Assembly: GCF_007830255.1 (NCBI RefSeq)
Contig: NZ_VLKG01000007.1
Span: forward strand, 1-64,000
Source: Azomonas agilis
GTDB lineage: Bacteria > Pseudomonadota > Gammaproteobacteria > Pseudomonadales > Pseudomonadaceae
Length of the DNA stretch: 64,000 nt
Reading direction: 5' to 3'
Part shown: piece after piece, positions 26,324 to 33,596 of the stretch
How positions within the stretch are numbered: position 1 is the first letter of the stretch
Layout of the letters: every line of letters begins with the position of its first letter
Position numbers and translations under genes: made by a program
The notes under the pieces: generated by a model
Seen by the model: the letters and a program-made list of their open reading frames with translations, nothing else
Database searches by the model: none
What the model was told of the DNA's origin: nothing

Positions 26324-26656
26324 TTAAGGCTTTTTCAGTAAATCAGCTAATCCGGCCAGACCTTTAAAGGTGGTTTTAGGTGCACGATCGCTACCCGGAC
26401 GGCTTTCAGCAAAATACTGGTTATCGGTATAGCGTGAGTGCTCGTTATCGTGACAATAAAGACACAATAGCTCCCAGTTAGAGCCATCTTCTGGATTATT
26501 GTCGTGGTTGTGGTCTTTATGATGTACGGTGAGCTCACTGATACGTTTGCCAGAAAACTCACGGCCACAACGTCCGCATACCCAAGGGTACATTTTAAGA
26601 GCCTTTTCGCGGTATCCCTGTTCACGCTGGCTATAGGGGATTTTGCTGCTGCTCAT
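26324..26656 (-). CDS. yajD: YajD-family HNH protein
   Basis: This 110-residue protein has a zinc-binding CGRCG motif (27-31), the HNH core (LTVHHKDHNHDNNPEDGSNW) and a second CxxC-type pair (CLYCHDNEH). It closely follows the E. coli YajD pattern (KMYPWVCGRCGREF). The biochemical role is not established; the HNH fold suggests nucleic-acid cleavage or binding. It lies upstream of the kinase gene on the same strand with a 45-bp gap, and downstream of a palindrome at 26787-26799. Confidence 0.88.
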   Translation of the reverse strand: MSSSKIPYSQREQGYREKALKMYPWVCGRCGREFSGKRISELTVHHKDHNHDNNPEDGSNWELLCLYCHDNEHSRYTDNQYFAESRPGSDRAPKTTFKGLAGLADLLKKP

Positions 26657-26786
26657 AATGCAATCTACCTAGTTGGATGGAGTGATGGGGCACAACCGGA
26701 GCCCCTCTAAATCAAGGATTTCTACGTTGAAGTTTGGGCGAAATTGCCAAACTACTCCAGCATAAGTATAGCGTTAGGTATTATGA

Positions 26787-26799
26787 GAGATATTATCTC
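26787..26799. promoter_or_regulatory. AT-rich palindrome upstream of yajD
   Basis: GAGATATTATCTC is a perfect 6-1-6 palindrome in an AT-rich 178-bp gap between xseA and yajD, about 130 bp before the yajD start. It has the look of a repressor site, but no regulator is identified. Confidence 0.3.
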
Positions 26800-26834
26800 A
26801 AAGCGTATACAAAGTAGTGGCTATATAGTGGCTT

Positions 26835-28037
26835 TTAGTCTGAGCGGTTGGTACGGCTGATCACCTGAAGTTGAAGATTACCTTCCACCAGCCGGGCGTT
26901 TAACTGTTGTCCCGGCTGTACTTGTGCAGCCCTTCGGATGGCCTGTCCTTGCTCGTCCAGCAAAATACTGTAGCCGCGATTAAGGGTAGCCAGTGGACTG
27001 ATGGCGTGCAGTGTATGCCCTAAGCCCGTTAGATGGCGTTGGCGCTCCTTAATAGCCTGATGCATGGCTTGATGCAAACGTTGTTCTCGCAGACGGAGGT
27101 TGTGGTCGTTCTGATTGAGGATCGAATAGGGCGCATTCAAACGCTGACGGAGGTATTCCAGCCGCTGCTGTTGCCCCTGTAACTGCTGGCGTAGAGCTTG
27201 ATGCAGGCGTAGCTTGAGATCGGATAGCTGCCGCTGTAACTCTTGCTGGTGCGGGGCTAACAGCTCAGCCGCTGCGGAGGGGGTAGGCGCGCGAACATCG
27301 GCTACAAAATCACTGATAGAGACATCGGTTTCGTGGCCAATGGCGCTGATAATGGGGGTAGTGCAGGCGGCAATGGCCCAAGCTACAGCCTCCTCATTAA
27401 AACACCACAGATCCTCTAAAGAGCCACCACCGCGTGCGAGGATTAAGGCATCAAAGCTTTGGCGATCGGCCTGCTGAATCGCCTGTACGATTTGAGCCGT
27501 GGCCTCTTTGCCTTGGACTAGGGTGGGAATCAGCGAGAGCCTGATGTGAGGGGCTCGTCTCTGGAACACGCTCATGATATCGCGGATGACGGCCCCAGTT
27601 GGTGAGCTGATGATGCCTACTCGTTGTGGGTACGCAGGCAGCGGTTTCTTGCGACTTTGATCAAACAACCCGGCTTGATTCAAGCGCTCTTTTAAAGCTT
27701 CGAAGGCTTGTCTCAGCCGCCCCTCTCCCGCTTGCTCTAGTCGCTCGATAATCAATTGGTAATCGCCGCGGCCCTCAAACAGAGACAGGCGGCCATAGGC
27801 TAAAACAGCTTGGCCATCGCACAGAGACCGATAAGCAAGGGCTAAGGGCTTAAACAGGGCACAGCGGACTTGGGCTTGGGCATCCTTAAGGCTGAAGTAG
27901 ATATGTCCAGAAGCGGGTTTTGCCAAGTTAGATAACTCACCCTGAACGCAGACGTACTCAAAAATATCTTCTAATAGCAAACGAGCACGGCTATTGAGCT
28001 GGCTGACGCTGAGGATTTCTGGGTGAGCAGGGCGCAT
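26835..28037 (-). CDS. xseA: Exodeoxyribonuclease VII large subunit
   Basis: This 400-residue subunit works with XseB (not in this window) in bidirectional single-strand DNA degradation and mismatch repair. The N-terminal OB-fold (LSVSQLNSRARLLLED, VQGELSNLAKPASGHIYFSL) is followed by the catalytic domain (GIISSPTGAVIRDI, ILARGGGSLEDLWCFN, PIISAIGHETDVSISDFVAD, RAPTPSAAAEL). A coiled-coil C-terminal half and the terminal NRGYSIL segment complete the family pattern. It is transcribed away from the DUF2790 gene. Confidence 0.96.
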   Translation of the reverse strand: MRPAHPEILSVSQLNSRARLLLEDIFEYVCVQGELSNLAKPASGHIYFSLKDAQAQVRCALFKPLALAYRSLCDGQAVLAYGRLSLFEGRGDYQLIIERLEQAGEGRLRQAFEALKERLNQAGLFDQSRKKPLPAYPQRVGIISSPTGAVIRDIMSVFQRRAPHIRLSLIPTLVQGKEATAQIVQAIQQADRQSFDALILARGGGSLEDLWCFNEEAVAWAIAACTTPIISAIGHETDVSISDFVADVRAPTPSAAAELLAPHQQELQRQLSDLKLRLHQALRQQLQGQQQRLEYLRQRLNAPYSILNQNDHNLRLREQRLHQAMHQAIKERQRHLTGLGHTLHAISPLATLNRGYSILLDEQGQAIRRAAQVQPGQQLNARLVEGNLQLQVISRTNRSD

Positions 28038-28258
28038 AAGTCAGTTCCTAATAGGGGGTGCTCGAACTGATGACTGGATTAGCTGAGTCAGTCCTTAAGA
28101 TTTGTTAGCACGGGTTTGAAGGTCATTATGACGTTTTAGTGAAAACAGACTGTAGTTTGTGCCGCTTATTCAAACAGCGCTTCAGTCATAAAATAACCCA
28201 CGCTGAGCAGAACCGAGAATATTCACGGTTTTTAAGCCTTATTTCGATGGAGTTTATG

Positions 28259-28534
28259 ATGAAAGCGCGTGTTGTAGCAGTATTATCAATGGCTTGTTTA
28301 CCCAGTGTTTCCTTTGCAGAAGAAGCAGAATCCGTTTCTTCTGAGCGGGAACAGGAGCTGCCCGTAGAGGTTTATAACTACAAGATGCATCCGGATGTAC
28401 ACAAGGTAATTTCCACCGAAGGGGACTATAACGCCTGCGGTCTAGTACCGATCCATATGATTTATGAAGATTCTAAAGGCGAGCGGCACGACCTTAAGTA
28501 CACCGTTATGGGCAGTGGTTGTAGCAACGGTTAA
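28259..28534 (+). CDS. Small secreted DUF2790-like protein
   Basis: This 91-residue protein has a signal peptide (cleavage near SFA-EEA). The mature part is about 71 residues and carries the family-like pattern PVEVYNYKMHPDVHKVIS ... CGLVPIHMIYEDSKGERHDLKYTVMGSGC. Two cysteines (about 61 and 89) could form a disulfide. Two adjacent ATGs occur; the second (28259) has GGAG at a 6-nt spacing and is preferred. The frame is open upstream to a GTG at 28139, which lacks a signal peptide and is rejected. Related proteins are common in Pseudomonas but have no established function. Confidence 0.8.
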   Translation: MKARVVAVLSMACLPSVSFAEEAESVSSEREQELPVEVYNYKMHPDVHKVISTEGDYNACGLVPIHMIYEDSKGERHDLKYTVMGSGCSNG

Positions 28535-28553
28535 ATACCTTGCTGACTGATGA

Positions 28554-28976
28554 CTAAACCGGGGCTTGCATGAGTTTTTGGATGCGCTGAATCACAGCAT
28601 TCAAGCCATTATTTCGGGATGAAGAGATTTGATGGGCTAGCCCCAGTTGTTGAAACCAATCCTGAACATCTAACTGTGCCAATTCAGTCGCACTGATGCC
28701 ATTGATGCGTACTAAGAGCAAAGCCAATAAGCCGCGTAATAGGCGGGCTTCGCTGCTGGCTTGAAAGTGCCAGACTCCCTTGCACTGGTGAGCCGTTAGC
28801 CAAACTTTGGTTTCACAGCCTAGTACCCGGTTGGTTTCGCACTGTGCTTCTGAGGGAAAGGGCTCTAAGTGTTCGGCCCAGCGTAGTAGCAATCGTGAGC
28901 GTTGCTCCCAGCTTTTATACTGCTGAAATTCGCTGAGTGCCTGTTGGGCCTGTGCGGGTAAGGAAACGCTCGTCAC
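28554..28976 (-). CDS. csdE: SufE/CsdE-family sulfur acceptor
   Basis: This 140-residue protein accepts persulfide sulfur from its cysteine desulfurase and passes it on. The acceptor cysteine is C54 in the motif VLGCETKVWL. A helical C-terminal half (RGLLALLLVRINGISATEL) matches SufE-type folding. Its start overlaps the csdA stop by four bases (ATGA), giving translational coupling. Since a CsdA/SufS-type desulfurase lies directly upstream and no suf operon is visible, CsdE is the better name. Confidence 0.9.
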   Translation of the reverse strand: MTSVSLPAQAQQALSEFQQYKSWEQRSRLLLRWAEHLEPFPSEAQCETNRVLGCETKVWLTAHQCKGVWHFQASSEARLLRGLLALLLVRINGISATELAQLDVQDWFQQLGLAHQISSSRNNGLNAVIQRIQKLMQAPV

Positions 28977-30178
28977 ACCAATAGCTCCAAGGCTTGATCC
29001 AGTGCTTGAAAAAAACGCTCAAGATCCTGCTGATCATTGTACAGACCTAGGGAAACTCGTAGCGCTCCATTAATTCCTAGGTGCTGCATTAAAGGCTGTG
29101 CACAGTGACTGCCCGTACGAATGGCCACCCCCTGTTCACTGATGAGCTGAGCTAAATCACTGGGGTGTACGCTTTCGTGAGTAAAGCTGACCAGTGCCGC
29201 CTGCGGTTGACCCAGAATGCGAATACCTGAGCGTTGCTGCAAGCCGGTAAGCAGGTTGCTGTGTAGCCGTTGCTCATGGGCTATCCAAGCTGCCTGATCT
29301 ATTTGGTAGAGGTAGTTCAGCGTGGCTGCAAAGCCTAACACGCTGGCAATGGGTGGCGTTCCCGCTTCAAACCCCAAGGGGGCTGGGCGAAACTGGGCAC
29401 GGTAATAATCTGTGTGATCCAGCATTTCTCCACCAAACTGCCAAGGCTGTAGCTGGGCTAACGCAGCGCGACGGCCGTACAAAACCCCCAATCCATCCGG
29501 CCCGTAGACTTTGTGGCTGGAGAATACATAGAAATCGCAGCCTAATTGCTTGAGGTTAGGGGGCTGATGCACGATGCCTTGAGCACCATCCACCACCACC
29601 CAAGCGCCCTGAGCCTGCGCTTGTTGTATCAGGGGTTTTAGGGGCAACCAGTTCCCTAATACGTTAGACAACTGACTGATGGCTAGAGTGCGGGTGCGTG
29701 GCCCAATCAAGGATTGAGCGGCTACTAAGTCTAACTGTCCCGATGCATCCAGTGGTAACACCACCAACCGAGCCCCACGGCGTAGGGCTAATTGCTGCCA
29801 AGGTAATAGGTTAGCGTGGTGCTCAAGGGCTGAAATGACCAGCTCATCCCCCGGTTGAATCTGTGCCTCCAGCCCGTAGGCCAGCAGATTAATGGCCTCA
29901 GTCGTGCCACGGGTAAAGATGATTTCAGAATCAACCGGCGCTTGGAGCCAATGGGCGACTTGCTCTCGTACCTGCTCAAAGGCTTGGGTGGTGCGATTAC
30001 CCAAGCGGTGTTGGGCGCGGTGTACGTTGGCGACCCCTTGGGCATAGTAATGCTGAAGGGCATCCAGTAAAGGCTGAGGCTTTTGGGCGGTGGCGGCGCT
30101 GTCCAGATACACCAACCCCTGATGAGCGAGGTTGGCTAGGGCTGGAAAATCCGCCCGCCAAGGAGAAGAGAGCATCAT
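28973..30178 (-). CDS. csdA: CsdA/SufS-type cysteine desulfurase
   Basis: This 401-residue PLP enzyme converts cysteine to alanine and enzyme-bound persulfide. PLP lysine K223 (SSHKVYGPDGLG), H121 (EHHANLLPW) and the active-site cysteine C359 (RTGSHCAQP) are in place. The RTGSHCAQP loop is typical of group II (SufS/CsdA) enzymes rather than IscS. Two tandem ATGs (30178, 30175) offer alternative starts. It is upstream of and overlaps csdE. Confidence 0.95.
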   Translation of the reverse strand: MMLSSPWRADFPALANLAHQGLVYLDSAATAQKPQPLLDALQHYYAQGVANVHRAQHRLGNRTTQAFEQVREQVAHWLQAPVDSEIIFTRGTTEAINLLAYGLEAQIQPGDELVISALEHHANLLPWQQLALRRGARLVVLPLDASGQLDLVAAQSLIGPRTRTLAISQLSNVLGNWLPLKPLIQQAQAQGAWVVVDGAQGIVHQPPNLKQLGCDFYVFSSHKVYGPDGLGVLYGRRAALAQLQPWQFGGEMLDHTDYYRAQFRPAPLGFEAGTPPIASVLGFAATLNYLYQIDQAAWIAHEQRLHSNLLTGLQQRSGIRILGQPQAALVSFTHESVHPSDLAQLISEQGVAIRTGSHCAQPLMQHLGINGALRVSLGLYNDQQDLERFFQALDQALELLV

Positions 30179-30194
30179 AGTTAAGGCTCGCTAC

Positions 30195-30221
30195 GGTTGG
30201 ACGGCTTGGCGCTGTCCAACC
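30195..30221 (-). terminator. Stem-loop between dapD and csdA
   Basis: GGTTGGAC (30195-30202) pairs perfectly with GTCCAACC (30214-30221) around an 11-nt loop in the 56-bp gap after the dapD stop. No T-run follows on the minus strand, so it may only attenuate transcription or stabilise the dapD message. Confidence 0.4.
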
Positions 30222-30234
30222 TTAGGCCACAGGA

Positions 30235-31269
30235 TTAGTTATGGCTGTGTAAAGCTGCGTTCAGCTCGATGGCGGTTTTATGGGTTTTGCATTCCACGGC
30301 ACCAGTTTGAGAATTACGTCGGAACAATAAATCGGGTTGATTAGCCAATTCGCGGGCTTTGACGACCTGAACCAGTTGGTTACGCTCATCCAGCAGATTA
30401 ACCTTAGTGCCTGCGGTGACATACAGACCGGCTTCGACGGTATTGCGATCTCCTAGGGGAATACCAATCCCTGCGTTGGCACCGATCAGGCAACCTTGAC
30501 CGACGGAAATCACAATATTGCCCCCGCCCGATAGCGTGCCCATAGTTGAGCAACCACCGCCTAGATCCGAACCTTTGCCTACAAACACACCCGCAGAAAC
30601 GCGGCCTTCGATCATATTCGGGCCTTCAGTACCGGCATTGAAGTTGATAAAGCCTTCGTGCATCACCGTAGTGCCTTCACCCACATAGGCCCCTAAGCGG
30701 ATGCGCGCACTGTCAGCTAAACGCACGCCGGTAGGAACCACGTAATCCGTCATTTTTGGGAATTTATCCACCGAAAAGACTTCCAGCAGTTCGCCCTTTA
30801 GACGAGCTTCTAATTGGCGCTCGGGTAATTCGCTAAGGTCAATAGCTCCTTGGCTCGTCCAAGCCACATTAGGCAGCAAAGGAAAAATACCGCTGAGATT
30901 TAGGGCGTGGGGCTTGACCAAGCGGTGGGAGAGCAAGTGCAGCTTAAGATAAGCCTCAGGGGTTGAGCACAGGGCTGTATCGGTTTCTAGCAGGGTGACG
31001 ACCAAAGGGCGATGACTTTCGGCAAGGCGAGTGAGCAAGGCGCTTTGTTCTGCGTTTAGAGGCTTGCAGGCAGCGGCTAATACGGCTGCTTGAGCATTGG
31101 TGATGGTGATGGCTTGGTTTCCACCGGAGTAGCCAATTATGTTAGCGACCGCCTCAGTCAATTCACCGGCGGGGTGCAGCAGCGGTTGGGCATAAAAAAC
31201 CTCTAACCACTGGCCAGCCCGGTTTTGGGTTCCAATACCAAATGCCAAGCTGAATAGGCTGTGAGACAT
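30235..31269 (-). CDS. dapD: Tetrahydrodipicolinate N-succinyltransferase
   Basis: This 344-residue enzyme transfers succinyl from succinyl-CoA to tetrahydrodipicolinate in the DAP/lysine pathway. It is the long Pseudomonas-type form, with an N-terminal domain (FSLAFGIGTQNRAGQWLEVF) and a left-handed hexapeptide helix (RIRLGAYVGEGTTVMHEGF, NMIEGRVSAGVFVGKGSDLG, GCLIGANAGIGIPLGDRN). The frame runs open further upstream, but the ATG at 31269 has AAGGA 8 nt before it and the family N-terminus. It lies downstream of yffB, whose coding end it approaches closely. Confidence 0.95.
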   Translation of the reverse strand: MSHSLFSLAFGIGTQNRAGQWLEVFYAQPLLHPAGELTEAVANIIGYSGGNQAITITNAQAAVLAAACKPLNAEQSALLTRLAESHRPLVVTLLETDTALCSTPEAYLKLHLLSHRLVKPHALNLSGIFPLLPNVAWTSQGAIDLSELPERQLEARLKGELLEVFSVDKFPKMTDYVVPTGVRLADSARIRLGAYVGEGTTVMHEGFINFNAGTEGPNMIEGRVSAGVFVGKGSDLGGGCSTMGTLSGGGNIVISVGQGCLIGANAGIGIPLGDRNTVEAGLYVTAGTKVNLLDERNQLVQVVKARELANQPDLLFRRNSQTGAVECKTHKTAIELNAALHSHN

Positions 31270-31300
31270 AAAATTATTCCTTGTAGTGCATAAGAGAGGA

Positions 31301-31666
31301 TCAGAGGCTCGGTGTAAGGGCTTTGAAGGCAGCGGCATAGTCTTCGAGCTTAAAGCCAACCAGCGTTTTATGGCCTAGATCCAGTATGGGACGTTTGATG
31401 AGTTTAGGCTGATGCAGCATCAGAGCGATGGCACGCTCTTGGTCGAGGTGTTCCCGTTGAGCGAGATCTAGGGCACGAAAGCTGGTGCTCATCTTGTTGA
31501 GCAGAATATTCCAGCCTTGTTCAGCACACCAGCGCTCAAGCTGTGCCGCCTCAATTCCTTCGATGCTATAGTCGTGAAATTGGTAGGGAATTGCTTGCGC
31601 ATCCAACCAGCGTCGAGCTTTTTTGACGCTATCGCAATTTTTGATGCCGTAAAGCCTGTAAGCCAT
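31301..31666 (-). CDS. yffB: ArsC/Spx-type YffB-family protein
   Basis: This 121-residue thioredoxin-fold protein has the single redox cysteine C11 (YGIKNCDSVKKARRWL) and the conserved IKRPILD segment of the ArsC/Spx superfamily. YffB-type members are thought to use glutathione rather than act on arsenate; the physiological substrate is unknown. It is directly upstream of dapD on the same strand (31-bp gap), an arrangement also seen in Pseudomonas. Confidence 0.9.
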   Translation of the reverse strand: MAYRLYGIKNCDSVKKARRWLDAQAIPYQFHDYSIEGIEAAQLERWCAEQGWNILLNKMSTSFRALDLAQREHLDQERAIALMLHQPKLIKRPILDLGHKTLVGFKLEDYAAAFKALTPSL

Positions 31667-31721
31667 AGTATTGAGCGTATCTGAACTCTAAACGCTCTTA
31701 TTATGCCATGTTCAGAGGCTA

Positions 31722-31907
31722 CTAAGAGGTGGTATGCGTAGGGAGTGCGCTTAGAAGTGACTCGCTCTGAGGCAGAGTTTCCACCTGTACCCAGTCAGCC
31801 GGGGCATCACTGAGGCTAACAAAGCCAATCCAGACCCCGAAGGTCAGCAACGCGGCTCCAAAGCCACTCCAGTAGGCATGTCGTCTAGCACGTTGGGACT
31901 GAGTCAT
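31722..31907 (-). CDS. Small single-pass membrane protein, unrecognised
   Basis: This 61-residue protein has a basic N-terminus (SQRARRHAYW), one hydrophobic helix (about 13-31, GFGAALLTFGVWIGFVSL) and an acidic, Ser/Thr-rich tail. The ATG at 31907 has an excellent GAGGAG ribosome-binding site 6 nt upstream, which supports real translation. I do not recognise a family. It follows a 40-codon reading frame with its own ribosome-binding site, and the two may be co-transcribed. Confidence 0.6.
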   Translation of the reverse strand: MTQSQRARRHAYWSGFGAALLTFGVWIGFVSLSDAPADWVQVETLPQSESLLSALPTHTTS

Positions 31908-31972
31908 AAGGGACTCCTCACAGCTTCACTCGGATCAGAACATCTGTACTAAATATCCGTGGGTTTTGCAGA

Positions 31973-32095
31973 TTAAGCAACAGCCACCCAGCGTCCAGCA
32001 ATACGTATTGGGGAGCGGCGCAGGCTGGCAAAGGATAGACCTTCATTTTTCAGGATGTCGATCAGTTCGTTCCAGCTAGGGCAGATGATCATCAT
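31973..32095 (-). CDS. Tiny 40-residue reading frame, unrecognised
   Basis: On the minus strand, the ATG at 32095 opens a 40-codon frame with AAGGA 9 nt upstream. The frame begins MMIICPSWNELIDILKNEG and ends RIAGRWVAVA. The product would be soluble, amphipathic and basic in its second half, with one cysteine. No family is recognised. Support is the ribosome-binding site, protein-like composition and position 65 bp upstream of the 61-residue gene in a gap of over 460 bp that otherwise holds no gene. Chance cannot be excluded at this length. Confidence 0.45.
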   Translation of the reverse strand: MMIICPSWNELIDILKNEGLSFASLRRSPIRIAGRWVAVA

Positions 32096-32311
32096 GACTT
32101 GGTTTCCTTCTCTTATTACCGATACAGGTCTAGCTAAAGACTTTGGAGTTTATTAAGCAAGATAAAGGCCATTTTTTTAATGCGCTATTGGTAGGGGGTT
32201 GGCAGGTACTTGAGTAGAGGCCAGCACGGAAGGGATGTTATGACTTAAGTTGCGATGGATTGTCACAGGGTTAGTGAGACTAAATTGCAATACCTAATCT
32301 GGCAGATAGAG

Positions 32312-32358
32312 CGTTTTTAAAAACTATCTAATGGGCTGATAACACTCATCAACCCATT
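32312..32358 (-). terminator. Intrinsic terminator of dapC
   Basis: On the minus strand, 14 bp after the dapC stop, an 11-bp stem (32348-32358 with 32330-32340, one G-T pair, 7-nt loop) is followed by AGATAGTTTTTAAAA. This is a convincing intrinsic terminator closing the map-glnD-dapC transcript. The remaining stretch 32096-32311 contains no recognisable gene and presumably carries the promoter for the small genes downstream. Confidence 0.7.
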
Positions 32359-32372
32359 GATTATGGGGGATT

Positions 32373-33569
32373 TTAAAGCTGTTCAGCGAAGGCTCGGATG
32401 CGTTTTGCCGCTTCTATGCATTCAGCCAAAGGAGCGACTAATGCGAGTCGTACTCGATTACGGCCTGGATTTAGCCCTGCAACCTCTCGTGATAAGTAAG
32501 AGCCGGGGACTACCGTAATGTGTTCTTGCGCAAAAAGATCGCGCGCAAAATGAGTATCCTCAATGGGGGTTTTTAGCCAAAGGTAGAATCCTCCATCGGG
32601 TTTTTGTACCGGAAGAACAGGGGCTAGGATCTGCATAACGGCTGCGAACTTTTCACGGTATTGCTCCCGATTGGCGCGCACATGGGCTTCGTCGCTCCAA
32701 GCCGCAACACTGGCTAATTGGGTTTGCACCGGCATGGCGCATCCGTGGTAAGTGCGGTACAGCAGGTAGTTTTTAAGCAGCTTTGCATCTCCGGCCACAA
32801 ATCCAGAGCGCAGGCCGGGTAGATTGGAGCGTTTGGATAGACTGTGAAAGATTACGCAGTTACGGAAATCCGTGCGCCCCAGTTCGATGCAAGCGGTGAG
32901 TAGACCGGGCGGAGGGTTGTCCTCGTCAAAGTAGAGTTCGCTGTAGCACTCATCAGCGGCAATTACAAATTGGTACTGATCGGATAATTCGATCAGGCGC
33001 TTTAACGTCGGTAATGGGATCAAAGCACCTGTGGGGTTACCGGGAGAGCAGATAAACAGAATTTGACACTGCTGCCAAACTTCAGCGGGAACGGCTTCAA
33101 AGTCGGGGTTAAAGCCGTGCTCTTCTAAGCAGGGTAAATAGTGGGGCGTTGCACCGGCTAAAACCGCAGCCCCTTCGTAAATTTGGTAGAAGGGGTTGGG
33201 ACTGATCACCAAAGCATCAGGGGTGGGGTCAATAATAGCTTGGGTGAACGAGAACAAGGCTTCTCGGGTGCCATTAACGGGCAGAATATTTCGGCTGCTG
33301 TCTAAGGCTTCGTGCCCCAGAAAAAAGCGACGTTCACACCAACGGGCCATGCTATCGCGCAGGGCGGGTAATCCTAGGGTGGTGGGGTACACCGACAGTT
33401 GATCCAGATGCTGTATCAGCGCCTGCGCCACAAACTCAGGAGCAGGGTGTTTGGGCTCGCCAATCGACAGCGCAATAGGTGATTTATCTGCGGGTGGCTG
33501 GATGCCTGCTAATAAGGCCCGCAGCTTTTCAAAGGGGTAGGGTTGGAGGCGTGTTAAGGCAGGGTTCAT
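32373..33569 (-). CDS. dapC: Succinyldiaminopimelate transaminase
   Basis: This 398-residue class I/II PLP aminotransferase makes N-succinyl-DAP in lysine and peptidoglycan precursor synthesis. PLP lysine K246 (FHSLSKRSNLPG) and substrate/cofactor motifs (PVNGTREALF, SPGNPTG, AADECYSELYF) are present. The N-terminus NPALTRLQPYPFEKLRALL matches the Pseudomonas DapC type. The ATG at 33569 is chosen over an in-frame TTG at 33581 that lacks a ribosome-binding site. It lies 27 bp after glnD. Confidence 0.93.
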   Translation of the reverse strand: MNPALTRLQPYPFEKLRALLAGIQPPADKSPIALSIGEPKHPAPEFVAQALIQHLDQLSVYPTTLGLPALRDSMARWCERRFFLGHEALDSSRNILPVNGTREALFSFTQAIIDPTPDALVISPNPFYQIYEGAAVLAGATPHYLPCLEEHGFNPDFEAVPAEVWQQCQILFICSPGNPTGALIPLPTLKRLIELSDQYQFVIAADECYSELYFDEDNPPPGLLTACIELGRTDFRNCVIFHSLSKRSNLPGLRSGFVAGDAKLLKNYLLYRTYHGCAMPVQTQLASVAAWSDEAHVRANREQYREKFAAVMQILAPVLPVQKPDGGFYLWLKTPIEDTHFARDLFAQEHITVVPGSYLSREVAGLNPGRNRVRLALVAPLAECIEAAKRIRAFAEQL

Positions 33570-33596
33570 GGATTGTTCCAAAAAGGCGGTGAAGGC

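Noticed and set aside
26324-26656. HNH gene considered as part of a mobile intron, homing endonuclease or defence island
   Set aside because: It matches the widespread chromosomal YajD pattern and has no neighbouring defence or mobile genes.
31301-31666. ArsC-like protein considered as an arsenate-resistance gene
   Set aside because: Sequence and position next to dapD fit YffB; no other ars genes are present.
32096-32311. Gap searched for tRNA, riboswitch or further small genes
   Set aside because: No cloverleaf, conserved aptamer pattern or frame with a ribosome-binding site was found; it is treated as promoter and spacer sequence.
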